A stretch of 64,000 bases of DNA, from assembly GCA_029204225.1 (NCBI GenBank), contig MU832106.1, positions 23,081 to 87,080 of the forward strand. Direction: 5' to 3'. Of this stretch, positions 46,388-57,800 are shown piece after piece. This DNA is from Diphasiastrum complanatum (Eukaryota > Streptophyta > Lycopodiopsida > Lycopodiales > Lycopodiaceae). The notes below the pieces were generated by a model, which was not told where the DNA came from, ran no database searches, and saw only the letters and a list, made by a program, of their open reading frames with translations. The translations under genes were made by a program, and so were the position numbers. Each line of letters starts with the position of its first letter. The stretch's first letter is position 1.

Positions 46388-47022
46388 TGTGAAGGATTTT
46401 AGATCAGTCAAGATCCAATCCATGTCTCTGATCTTTGGTTACAAAAAAGAGCAAACCAACAATCTTGCCAATGTAGAAAAATCAGCATTTACATACAAAA
46501 TGAGATGCAAACTCTAAGAGATACTGATCAAACATGAACCAAAACATAAAGTCTGTTTGATGTCCGTACAATTACAGCACCCTACTATATTTCACACGTG
46601 TGGATCCAAAAATAGCAATAAATGATCATTCTACACACATAATTGCAAGATAACACCATGAGAGTGCACCAATGAGTTGTAGAACCCAAAGAGAACCATT
46701 AAAATGAGAGAGAGAAGAGAGAAGATGTGTCTTTCCACAAGTTTCTTACTTTTATAGCAGGTCCTAACCCGATTTGGCCACTTGGCTTTCCCTCCAAAAT
46801 GTAAACCCTACTATTTTTGGGTCTAGATTCAAAGTACCCAACATTCAAATTTGAATCTCTCTCAAACTCAACTACCAACTTTCTCGCACTTTCAAAAAGT
46901 GTTTATTGAATGTATTTTAAGCTAATATAACTTCAAAAATTTTATCTCTAAGTTTAAAATGAGTTTTGGCCTCATATTAACAATTTATCAAAATATGACT
47001 AAACTTGTTTAAATCTCTCACA
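46388..47022 (-). repeat. Inverted LTR of the K family (3' LTR of element L)
   Basis: On the minus strand a purine tract (GAAGAGGGAT, about 47032-47023) leads into TGTGAGAGATTT, and the LTR ends CCTTCACA near 46388. It aligns with 42979-43550 throughout. TATAAAAG lies near 46752-46760 on the coding strand. Confidence 0.85.
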
Positions 47023-48500
47023 ATCCCTCTTCGACTAGTTTTGGCATAGTTTTAACCATACTACTCTGATCCACCTTTAGAATGATCTCCATTATAAGTA
47101 TAGACCTCCTTTCTAAGGTTATAAAGTATCTTTTATAATTGATATAGAGAATAGTGTCCAAATTGGATGCTTCACTATCTCTTACATCAATTTTACACAT
47201 CAAGATGTAACTAGAATGTCATGAAGAACCAAATAGAACGTGAATAAAATGAGTCCTCCATGTTTCAAACTTTGAACTCTCTGAAAGTTACAGCAACCAA
47301 ACCATAAATGTGAGTGATGACCATTTGCTTGATTGTCTCCTCCAACTTTGTCCTTTCTTGATATGTCTCCAACATAAAACTCCATGAATTAGCCTCCATC
47401 TCCACCTTGCCACAAGATATCATCAACACTTGATGACTTGGCCATGAATGAGTGAAATAATGAACCTCCAATAGCTTCATTTCCATCAACAAAACCAGCC
47501 AAGAATTCTAGTACAACTCCAGCAATAAGATATTGCAAAACAATGTAGCTAGTTTGTCCATATCTTGACAATTTGCACACATTCACATAAAATAGCTCAA
47601 ACATGAGATAGAACAAGTAAATTAAACTTGAACAAAATTTCTTTGCTGCTCCTCTGACCTTACTTGAGTCTTTATACACCTGCAAAAACAGATCCATAAC
47701 ATCTTTGCCAATTGACGTTCCTTTGATGCTCTTGACTAGCTCCAATTGCCCTTTGAAGCCCTTTGAGACCAACCCCTTGATCTTCCTCTTGAACATCAAA
47801 GTAATTGAAAAAAAATTATTTTTCAGATCCATTAATTGCTTTTCTAGCATGAAAACAATGAAAACCAATATCCACTTGCATAGCATCATCTACACAAGAC
47901 AATTCTCCAAAATGTGTGAGTAAAGCAAAATGTGTCGCTTCCACTTGTTTACCTTTCTCTTGATCATCAAAGATATGAATATCTTCAAACCTGAACCTTC
48001 GGAAATACTCTCTCTCTCAAACGTATGATCTAGATTCAACAAGATCTCATCAATGCTTGATCTCGAATTTCCACAAAGGTTAGTGAAAACAATGTCATTG
48101 GTGGACCATCATAAATCAAAAGATAGATTCCAAACTCTCCATCCAACATGAAGTAGAGTAGGTGAAGATGAGTATCAAACCTAATAAATCTAGCCCTCTT
48201 GAGTCCATAAAAAACCTCAATAAGCTCACCAATGAGATCTCCGTTGCCTTGAAGAAATTGTCTCTCAATTTGCTCCATGTAGTCTTCTCCAACCAACCTT
48301 TTGCCATCTTGATCATCAGTGATCGAGCTTTCTAATTTGCTCGTTGGTTTGTGTGTGCAAATTCTCTATGGTGGATATAATGGAATCATCACTATTTGCC
48401 ATAGAGATAGAAGCATCATCATGCAGCTTATCCTTATGTTTGGCTCTTTGTTCCTTTCTGCGTCTTCAATCTTGGTCGGAATTATCACAGTCCAAACTAG
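47023..48500 (-). mobile_element. Element L interior: LTR unit without recognisable copia genes
   Basis: Upstream (minus strand) of the L LTR and its purine tract no RNase H, RT or integrase motif is present. Instead there are open pieces such as MANSDDSIISTIENLHTQTN (about 48400), EDIHIFDDQEKGKQVEATHF (about 47960) and a 166-codon frame at 47889-47389 with a hydrophobic middle (SLIYLFYLMFELFYVNVCKL). None was recognised. It could be a non-autonomous LTR element carrying captured or novel sequence. The 5' LTR was not located. Confidence 0.45.
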
Positions 48501-48839
48501 GGCTCTCACTATCGTCGACTCTCTTAATGGCATTGGTGCAGGCTGTTTGAAAAGACACGTATTTGTCTCTTCATTTTATTTGCTTCCTGATTCCCTTGGG
48601 TAGTCCTGCCATGAACCATGTGAGGACGCTATGGCCTGGGACGCTATCAAGGTCGCATCCACCACGTACTCTCTTGATCCGTTCAATATAACTTGTTTTT
48701 CTTATTCATACGAATTCATCCAAGTTGCAAAAATGGATCAAAAAGGAAGCGATTGATTTTAAATCTCATGAAGAATTCAATTGTAAGATATTCCAATCAT
48801 CTCATTTGTTCTTCTCGAGATTGAAATACCAATTTTATA

Positions 48840-49045
48840 GTGTCAATAAGGCATAAATTGAAATATACTACGTTATGTTTTGAACCATACTTGCATGAAG
48901 TCACATTGCTTGGACTTCTTCTAGGATCAAGTGCTTTCTTGTTAGTCTTGTAAAGACTTTTAATTTGAGAGGGAGTCCAATAGTGGTACTTCTAATTGTG
49001 GATGATCTCTTGCTTGTAACAAGTGAGCCTAGTCAAGTATCTCAC
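48840..49045 (+). pseudogene. Copia RT shard (catalytic box)
   Basis: PIVVLLIVDDLLLVTSEP at about 48979-49035 resembles the copia YVDD box, with Tyr replaced by Ile. Preceding short pieces are in other frames. No further RT blocks remain. Confidence 0.5.
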
Positions 49046-49145
49046 TACTTTATGACCATCTCGTTAAACAAAGGAGGGGTGTGGTCAACATTAATTTTGA
49101 CCTTCGATCTTTGTCTTTAGGAAGGCATGGCACCTTCTTGGCTAC

Positions 49146-49493
49146 TCAAAATATATCCATTGGACCTTCTTTGGTCAACACTTCAAAGGTTTGCTCTGCC
49201 ATTGCATTACCCCTTTGTTTTGCTAGTAAAATTGGTATATTGTCCTCTCCATAGGCCCTACATGCTTCGGTGAAGATCTGAAGGAATCGTCGCAAATCTC
49301 CCTTGGCATCAAACCTAGGGAGGTCAATTTTGAGAAACTTCTGGACTGTGTGGGGTACAAACTGTCTATGATTGTCCATCGGGGGTGGATCAACGTCAAT
49401 CGGTTCGTGGATTATTTCAATTGGTATGTTGACAAATTCTTCGAGATTGAAAGGGTCCAAAATGGATAATCTCCTTCCAGATTTCAGATGCAT
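49146..49493 (-). pseudogene. Gypsy-like gag fragment 1
   Basis: FLKIDLPRFDAKGDLRRFLQ then IFTEACRAYGEDN fits the start of a Ty3/gypsy-type capsid region (a P-x-F-D-G-like patch followed by an aromatic-rich helix). It is preceded by an acidic, Pro-rich N-terminus (HEPIDVDPPPMDNH). Only the N-terminal part is present. It is related to fragment 2 about 640 bp to the right. Confidence 0.55.
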
Positions 49494-49799
49494 ACAATGG
49501 AATGGGAAGTAGGGCTATTTTTTATATTTTCTTTTTTTGTTGTTTTTTATTTTTTTTGTCTTCTTATTTCTCAGATATTTTTGTAGTTATTTTCTGTATT
49601 TTGTCAATTAGATGATGGATCTGAATGAAAATCTAACCGAAGTAATAATGAACTTACATCAAGATCAAATTGGAATCAAAATAAAAGTCAAATGTATGCG
49701 AAGCAGGGTAAATACAAATCCAAAAGGCAATCGGGAAAAATGAAAATAACAGAAATAATACAGATCGATTCTGATTGTCAAAAGTTCTATAAAATTCTA

Positions 49800-50100
49800 G
49801 GTTTTCACTGTTGGCGAATTATACCGGACGAGTAATAGCAAGCGGGAGTAATAGAATTATAACTCTCCGAAAGCTACCTACCTGTCCTAATAGATGATTA
49901 GAATGATCTATAAAAGTGGCAAGTAAAGTGGAGAACTTGGTAATACTGTTGGCGAGTAATAGGAGGATGCGTAATAAAATTATAACTCACCGGTCAGAGC
50001 AGTGTGTATATATATCCATGTTTTGATGGCGAGTTATAAAACACTGTAGGCGAGTTACAACTGGCGAGTAATAGAAAATGGCGAGAACAGAGAAATAGAT
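49800..50100. repeat. Cluster of GGCGAGTAATAG-like motifs in both orientations
   Basis: At least eight related motifs occur: CGAGTAATAGC, GGGAGTAATAG, GGCGAGTAATAGG, GCGTAATAAAATTATAACTC ACC (the reverse form), GGCGAGTTATAA, GGCGAGTTACAA, GGCGAGTAATAGA. Two longer units, each ending in AATTATAACTC(T/A)CCG, start near 49828 and 49945. Confidence 0.75.
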
Positions 50101-50129
50101 CGAAAATTTTGTACCACTTCCCAGTCAGT

Positions 50130-50369
50130 TCATTCTTGTACCATCTGATTAAAAAAGAACTCTAAAGCTGCTCTTGTTAGGGACATTGGAAATAGCTTCG
50201 ACTTTTCTACTGGGGTAAATTCACCATAGATCTTGCATGCTTGCCCATAAATCTGCAAGAATCTAATAGGATCAGTGGATCCATCAAATTTGGAAAATTC
50301 CAATCTAGGAGATCTTCTGATTGGACTATGTGGAAGCATCTTTGAAGATCTTAACCAAAAATTGTTCAA
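50130..50369 (-). pseudogene. Gypsy-like gag fragment 2
   Basis: SPRLEFSKFDGSTDPIRFLQ then IYGQACKIYGEFTPVEKSK resembles fragment 1 and the start of gypsy-type gag capsids. It continues to LTRAALEFFFNQMVQE. A TAA/TGA-rich region follows, so the rest is lost. Confidence 0.6.
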
Positions 50370-51776
<1,407 letters not shown>

Positions 51777-52230
51777 TACAATGACTCATGTGTCCACCGA
51801 CCATGTTGTCTTATCTATCACTATCATACACCTCTTAGTGCGTCACTACTTCGTGCTCTCACTGGTGAATCAAGCCCAGTTGATTGCGTATAAAAGAGCT
51901 TGTTCACTCATATGTTAAGCAACTTAAGTTTTATATCTTTGGTTTCTTTAGAAGAGCTCTCTACTCTTTAGCTCTCAGATCACTTAGTTCTAACAACTTC
52001 TTTTGTAGCCAATCTGGTTTTCAATAATATCATATCATCTTTTGTGTGTATTTGTATATTGGTATCAGAGCCATCTCGCTCCTGTGTATGTTTTATGTGT
52101 TGTTCTTTTGATCATTGAATGTAAGTTTAAATTACGTGTTCTGCTATCACCTTTGCTTATAGTTCAATTCCGCTTTTTGATCTTTCCCTACTTTCATACA
52201 ATCTAGCGTACAGCCCCAGCAGTCAGTTGC
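51777..52230 (+). promoter_or_regulatory. Endogenous caulimovirus intergenic region: pregenomic promoter and leader
   Basis: Directly after RNase H comes a non-coding segment with a TATA box (GCGTATAAAAGAGC, core 51889-51895). A probable transcribed segment follows (TTAAGTTTTATATCTTTGG) with an AATAAT signal at 52022-52028. The tRNA-Met primer site TGGTATCAGAGCCA is at 52060-52073. This is the expected order for a plant pararetrovirus pregenomic RNA promoter. From about 52210 to 52287 a stretch of unknown sequence joins it to viral DNA in the opposite orientation. Confidence 0.8.
52060..52073 (+). other. Viral tRNA-Met primer-binding site
   Basis: TGGTATCAGAGCCA complements the 3' end of plant initiator tRNA-Met. 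It lies about 170 bases downstream of the TATA box. Confidence 0.9.
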
Positions 52231-52244
52231 TTAGACGCAAGGCG

Positions 52245-52770
52245 TTAAGGATTGTGTTTCGCTGAGCCGCAGTCGTCGCATCGCACAAATCTTAATGAAA
52301 TGGCCATAATCTGTTCTTGGTGTTGAGTCACTTGTTTCTGAAACCAAGAGAGATATTTGTCGGAACAATAATCCATACTGACCAGAGAGAGATTATTACA
52401 TTGGATGATCAGGGGATTGATCAAAGGAAGTCTGTGCTTTTCATTTAAATAGGTAATGATCAGACTATCTTCTAATAACACAACAGGACATAATCTTTTA
52501 AGGACATCATACCCAATAATAAAATTAGTGGAATGATGAGAAAGACCCTTAAAATTAATAAATAACTCTAAAGAGCCAAACAGGACTGGAAGAGTGATGC
52601 TCTAATGAAGTAAGTCGGGCTTACTATTGGAATAAATGGCTTTGACATGATTTGCTTCAATTTGAATTAGTTGTTGAGGGAATGAACTGAGGTTGGCACA
52701 TGAAATAGCTGCACCTGTATCAATCATAGCTGCAAACCTAGGTGTTTGATGCTGAGAAATCAGACATCAA
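52245..52770 (-). pseudogene. Endogenous caulimovirus: aspartic protease and start of RT
   Basis: On the minus strand the protease has FAAMIDTGAAISCANLSS, with DTG at 52722-52714 as catalytic triplet. It continues to NFIIGYDVLKRL and LEDSLIITYLNEKHRLPL, then the RT N-terminal region. Similarity to the plus-strand copy (55538-55715) stops near 52287, so RT proper is missing here. At least one stop interrupts the protease. Retropepsin-type proteases act as dimers to process the polyprotein. Confidence 0.85.
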
Positions 52771-53062
52771 ATATTGATATGAGGGACATAAGAGAAGGAT
52801 TTATGAAGCACATTCAAAAGTTTGAGCTGAGACCAATTAATTTCAGAATCACTAGAAGAAGAACGAGAGTGAGATCTAGAATGTTGAATGACATTTATGG
52901 GTTCTAATGGCGGCATAACTTCAGCATCAGAAGGACAACTGTTTGTAGAGGAGGATGAAATATCTCTTGAAAAAGTATTAACTGGAAGTTTAGCTACTCT
53001 ATGAAGACTGATTTTAGGAATAGGAAGAAACATAATTTTAGCTACAATTTCTTTTTTCTGAA

Positions 53063-53536
53063 TCATGTACATAGCACAAGATTTATTAAAAAGATGTATG
53101 CAGATGTTTTGCGGAGTAGTATATGCTTGTAACAGAGGGAGTAAAGTATGTGACATTTTAGCTCATGAATGGTTTGAACTTGAAAAAAATATCCTGGTGG
53201 TGGCTGTACAACAATACCAGTATTGACAGTGAATGTTTCTCGAGATGAGATGGGAATGTTGGCGCGTGCTTGTATGAGGTACCGATCTGCTTGTACCTTG
53301 ATTTTCCAGAGAGGATTATGTGCAGAAAATAAGGCAACATTCATCGTTTGTCGAGAAACTTCAAGACAACAAGCCTCATCATCAGGAGTCGGAGAAAAAG
53401 AATGACCCTGAGAGGCAGGCTGTTGAGGAGGAACTGGACTAGATTGTTTTGTCGAAGAGAATCTATGAGACGTTTGTTGGGTGTATGGAGGAGTAGCAGG
53501 ACTACGACGAGATTGTGGTTGTTCCTGCCAAGACAA
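53063..53536 (-). pseudogene. Endogenous caulimovirus: dUTPase-like domain with Pro/Ser-rich N-terminal linker
   Basis: After a Gln/Pro/Ser-rich linker (PVPPQQPASQGHSFSPTPDD) the frame reads KVQADRYLIQARANIPISSR then ETFTVNTGIVVQPPPGYFF (about 53320-53180). This resembles the dUTPase fold: an N-terminal strand, a basic/Ser turn, then T-G-hydrophobic-P-P-G-Y-hydrophobic. It lies between zinc knuckle and protease. dUTPase-like domains are reported in some badnaviruses. The conserved uracil-binding and phosphate-binding motifs are not all visible, so activity is not claimed. Confidence 0.5.
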
Positions 53537-53751
53537 GCGATGAAGGGATGGATGTACAGGATGGGGAGTGCGGAAAAGGACTCTGAGATTGTAATTGCTT
53601 CAGGTGAACTCATTTTTTCAATCGATTTAGCTGGAGTTCGACCGGCAAGGATATCAGCAATACGAGGATCTGGAGGAGGTTGCATAGCAGACTCTTTCTG
53701 AGTGATTTTGTTCATCATGGGGAAATAAGACTTCTTAGTAGGAGGAATAAA

Positions 53752-54057
53752 CTAAGCTTGAAAATGGCAAAAAGAAGATATATTTCGTTCGGTGAATGCA
53801 TCATCGAAATCATCGTCGGTAGAGTCATCTTTGTTGTTGTTAGCAAGAGCAGGTTCATCTTCTGCAGAATCTTTCTGGACAGGTTCTTTCCTTGGTCTAT
53901 GAGATATATAAGATCTAGCACCACGACTAATCATATTAAGTGGATAAGCAGAGTTAGAACCACATGCAGTAGTGTTAAAAACAGAGGTAACAGGAAGCAG
54001 ATGCACTGAGGAGTCTGACTCAAAGAGATCAGAGGAATGAGGAGATAAATCAGACAT
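53752..54057 (-). pseudogene. Endogenous caulimovirus: acidic Ser/Asp-rich segment after the zinc knuckle
   Basis: An open frame of about 100 codons with HLLPVTSVFNTTACGSN, SHRPRKEPVQKDSAEDEP and DDSTDDDFDDAFTERN. Acidic, low-complexity linkers are common next to pararetroviral capsids. It connects the capsid and dUTPase-like regions with a stop and frame changes in between. Confidence 0.6.
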
Positions 54058-54162
54058 CTAATCAACAGAAATAGCATCAGAATTGGCAGAACTGGTTAAT
54101 GCATAATCAAACTGTTCTTCGAGCTGAATGCTATTGAATTATTATTATTTGTTTTTGTCAGG

Positions 54163-55320
54163 ACAATTTTTTGCCCAATGACCGGGTTTTTGACAGATAA
54201 AACAATTTTTTGGATTTTTTTGCAGGAATGCGTTTTAAGAACCGCCGTCTAGGACGTATTTGAGTACGAAAAGAAGATTGCTTATGAACAGAACGAAACT
54301 TTGATTTGATCGAACATTTACAAATTTTACGAACGGAACGAGGACAACAAAATCCTTTGTAGAGAAATTTGATTTACAAAAGGAAACTGAAGGTTTATTA
54401 CAAGAAATAGCTTTACCAGCGGATTTGAGAGTGCAAAGATCAGTAATGCATTGCATGATTGTTTGACTAATAAAACCCAACATGGCTTCAGCTAGATCAA
54501 TATGCTTATCTTCGAGTTTCTGTAAAACAAGAGAACATAATGAAGGGAGAAGTTTATGTATAAAAGACAATTTTACAGCTTTGTCATGAGAACCTTGAAA
54601 TCGGTAGATCAGATGAATGCAATAATCCATAAATTCATGAATCCGATTAATATCATGTAGTTGAGTGCGATTAAACAATTCTTGGGCTTTAACCGATTCA
54701 TCTGTAAGACTGCCTACGAATTCTGCATATTCAGCTTCGATCAGACGAGAAGCAGGATTAGCAACTTGATAGATTCGAGTCTGTTTCAAAGCAGGATCAA
54801 CATGTTCCCACCAATATTTTAAATTGCCAGTAAAACCGTTGGTGGCAATTGTAACAGCCTGACTAGCGGAAAAAAGTTTGAAGGTAATTGCATGTTGGAG
54901 CCAAGCAGTCAGATATTGCAACATCTGGACTTTTTCATCAATTGTTGTGTTGTCAATGTTGTAGACGATCATTTCGCCTACTTTTGATATAGAAGCCGGG
55001 GTAGATGTAGTGGAAGGCTGAGGATTGGAGGTGGAAGCAGAGGGATCAGCTTCAGCACGAGATCGCTTGGGCAGAGGGATGCGTTGCTCCAGATTCTGAA
55101 GTGACAGCGATCATGTTTAAAGGATAATATTCCAGAGGTGGAGGTTTTGGAAAAGAAGAAAACACAAAAACTGGATCGATGGTCATGGGCTCGGAAACAA
55201 AGGTTGGAACGAGTAAAGAGATGACTTGAAAGAATTGGTCAGAAAGGTCATATAACGCACGTGACTGAAATTTCAAAATTCTTTGTTCAGGGGTAAAAAC
55301 AGATGAGGTCGGGATTAAGT
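54163..55320 (-). pseudogene. Endogenous caulimovirus: capsid protein with zinc knuckle
   Basis: The minus-strand frame 54972-54235 (QMLQYLTAWLQHAITFKLFS, GNLKYWWEHVDPALKQ, KLSFIHKLLPSLCSLVLQKL) has the helical composition and spacing of a pararetroviral capsid. A zinc knuckle, CFICQKPGHWAKNC (CX2CX4HX4C), follows at 54204-54163 after a frame change. A preceding piece (55276-55052, FQSRALYDLSDQFFQVISLL) is probably its N-terminus. The knuckle binds the packaged nucleic acid. No movement-protein region was found upstream; the viral sequence ends near 55400. Confidence 0.8.
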
Positions 55321-55404
55321 AGGGCTGGCATTCGAATGACAGAGTAGGATTATCAGGAAAAGAAGAGACATGTGGCCAAGAGTGAGTTTAAGGGAGTTCG
55401 AGAA

Positions 55405-55437
55405 TATGTAAAGCAGCTTAAGTTTTATATCTTTGAT
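55405..55437 (+). other. Short fragment of the viral pregenomic leader
   Basis: AAAGCAGCTTAAGTTTTATA followed by TCTTTGATTTC matches 51915-51945, the transcribed region downstream of the TATA box. It is inserted between the minus-strand capsid part and the fold-back repeat. Confidence 0.65.
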
Positions 55438-55448
55438 TTCACTTCTTT

Positions 55449-55669
55449 CTGAAACCAAGAGAGATATTTGTCGGAACAATAATCCATACTGACCAGAGTG
55501 AGATTATTACATTGAACGATCAGGGGATTGATCAAAAGACAGTCTGATCATTACCTATTTAAATGAAAAGCACAGACTTCCTTTGATCAATCCCCTGATC
55601 GTCCAATGTAATAATCTCTCTCTGGTCAGTATGGATTATTGTTCCAACAAATATCTCTCTTGGTTTTAG
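55449..55669. repeat. 88-bp inverted repeat (fold-back) in viral DNA
   Basis: Left arm 55449-55536 and right arm 55582-55669 are reverse complements with about four mismatches in 88 positions. The 45-bp spacer continues the right-hand (plus-strand) viral sequence. The same viral stretch occurs a third time at about 52330-52425. The left arm is a truncated minus-orientation copy joined to a plus-orientation copy. Confidence 0.93.
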
Positions 55670-57110
55670 AAACAAGTGACTCAACACCAAGAACAGATTA
55701 TGGCCATTTCCACTAAGATTTTCCAATACAATCACGAAAATCCTTTACAGTTTTGGGATAAAATTCAGTACTTTGTGCGCCTTCCACCCTCTGTCACACC
55801 TACCAAGGCCACATACTCTTTTATGTCCCAATCTGATCGACAGTTATGTCAAAATGAGATCAAACAACTTTTAGCGCAAGAACTTATTGAACCCAGTCAT
55901 AGTAATTGGAGCTGTCAAGCTTTTATGTGAATAATCGTGCCAAATTGACCCGCGGCAAAAAGCGCTTGGTGATCAATTATAAACAGCTAAATGCTTATTC
56001 GAAAGACTTCAAATATCTTATGCCACTCAAAGATGATCTTCTTCATCGCATTCAAGGTGCCTCTGTTTTTTCAAAGTTTTATCTAAAATCAGGTTTCAGG
56101 CAATTTAAGATTCATCCTGATGATTGTCACAAAACAACATTACGGTCCCTCAAGGACAATATCAACAGATCGTCATGCCATTTGGATTAAAAATTGCACC
56201 TCCTGAGTTTCAACATCGTATAGATATGATCTTCAAATATCTCTCAGCATTCATGATAGCATACATAGACGATCTGCTTATCTTTAGCAAATCATTTGCA
56301 CAACATTTTCTTCATTTGCAAAAATTCTATGATGTCATCGAGGACTATGGCTTGGTGCTCTCACACAAAATGATTGAATTTTTCAAGCTTGAAATTATTT
56401 TCCTCGGCGTCACCATTTGTAACGGCAAAATTAAGTTGCAGCCTCATGTGTTACAGAAGATCATTGAAATGATAGATTTTACATCTGTCTCTGATCTGCA
56501 AAAAAAAATTGGTTGTCTTAATTGGATTAATTGGAGCTTGCCAAATCTTGCAATGCTTACCCAGCCGCTTCGACATCTTCTGACCAAAGCTGATCAGCCT
56601 CATAAGTGGACGTCCAAGCATCAATAATGTGTCAAGCTGATCCAGCATTATTGCTCCAATCTTCCTCTATTATAGCTCCCACTACCAGCAAACTCATCAT
56701 CTATACCGACGCCAGTCTACACTCCTGGGGAGCCATTCTCCGCAAAGAACAACAAGATCAATCTATGGTAGTATGTCGCTTCGCATTTGGCAGCTTTTCA
56801 GACACTTAGAGTCGCTACTCATTCCCTCATCGTGAAATCCTTGCTGCGAGGAATGCCTTTACAGCTTTCTACTTCTTCATCATATAGCAACCATTCATCT
56901 TGCAGACCGACTTACAGAATTTCAAGTCCTTTTTGCACAGCAAGAATATTGAAGCTATTGGCAATGCACGATTAATTCGATGGTCTCTCTGGTTTGACCA
57001 TTTTGATTCCATTTCCGAGCATATCCCCGGAGTCAAAAATAGCATTGCTGATTTTCTGAGTCGCTTCTACCCACCGTTGCCACGAAACCAATCTCGCCAC
57101 CACCATAAAA
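55538..57110 (+). pseudogene. Endogenous caulimovirus copy 2: RT and RNase H (broken)
   Basis: It begins with the end of the protease region and the RT N-terminus (WDKIQYFVRLPPSVTPTKAT, NEIKQLLAQELIEPSHSNW). RT blocks follow: RLVINYKQLNAY, VFSKFYLKSGFRQF, VMPFGLKIAPPEFQHRI and YIDDLLIFSKSF with catalytic YIDD. RNase H shows [16 protein letters not shown] and IRWSLWFDHFDSISEHIPGV. Frame changes lie near 55.92, 56.15 and 56.66 kb, and stops include TAA at 56625 where copy 1 has GAA. The FSKF and LKSGF blocks favour Caulimoviridae over Ty3/gypsy. Confidence 0.9.
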
Positions 57111-57334
57111 GATGACTCACCATCAGTCCCCTCATCGTCATTCGGTTGATCTCATGCTGCTTGCGCACAAGGATACCCAAAATCAGAGTTTTTCATACCC
57201 AAAATCAGACGTCCACCCGTCATACTTCGGCCACGTACAATATGGACACACACACATCGACCACCCGTCAATGACCATCGGCTTTCTTCCTAAAGCATCG
57301 TTGTTCGCCCGTCAACGATGGGCACTCTATACTA

Positions 57335-57335
<1 letters not shown>
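57111..57335 (+). other. Viral sequence after RNase H, then non-viral junction
   Basis: To about 57175 it matches copy 1 (GATGACTCACCATC, CTCATGCTGCTTGCGCACAAG). The two copies then diverge. Short duplicated CCCGTCAATGA/CCCGTCAACGATGGGC pieces precede the TA repeat. No promoter or primer site follows here. Confidence 0.5.
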
Positions 57336-57402
<67 letters not shown>

Positions 57403-57412
57403 ACATATATAT
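57336..57412. repeat. (TA)n between the viral block and the hAT element
   Basis: About 77 bp of TA dinucleotides with two small interruptions (ACATG, GTAC). It forms the right flank of the viral block and the left flank of the hAT transposon. Confidence 0.97.
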
Positions 57413-57800
57413 CATAGGTCTCGCGGTTCTGGGTCCGTGGGACCGTACTGATACCGAGGTACCATGTTGGTACCGCAGTACCATAATATAATATATTATT
57501 TATTATTTAATATTTTTTTTTATTTTTTTAACCTAAACTACCCGCCCCCCTCGCATTTCATCATAAATGTTTTTGCGCCCTCCTCCGCCTTGCCATCGCT
57601 ATTGTTTCCGCCTGCCTGCCTTCGATTCCTTGCATCGCCCTTCGCCCACGCATTGCCCTGCCTTGCATCTGACTTGCTTCGCCCTGTCTTCGCCCATTTT
57701 CAGAGTCTCTCACATAATGTACCCTGCTGTTTTTTTTCCAACGTTCCATCCTTGCAGCTTTCGCTTCATCTGCATTTTGTCCTTAGTTTTCTCCATCGCA

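Noticed and set aside
57112-57417. Plus-strand frame ending in Ile-Tyr repeats
   Set aside because: It joins post-RNase H viral DNA to the TA tract; no protein-like sequence.
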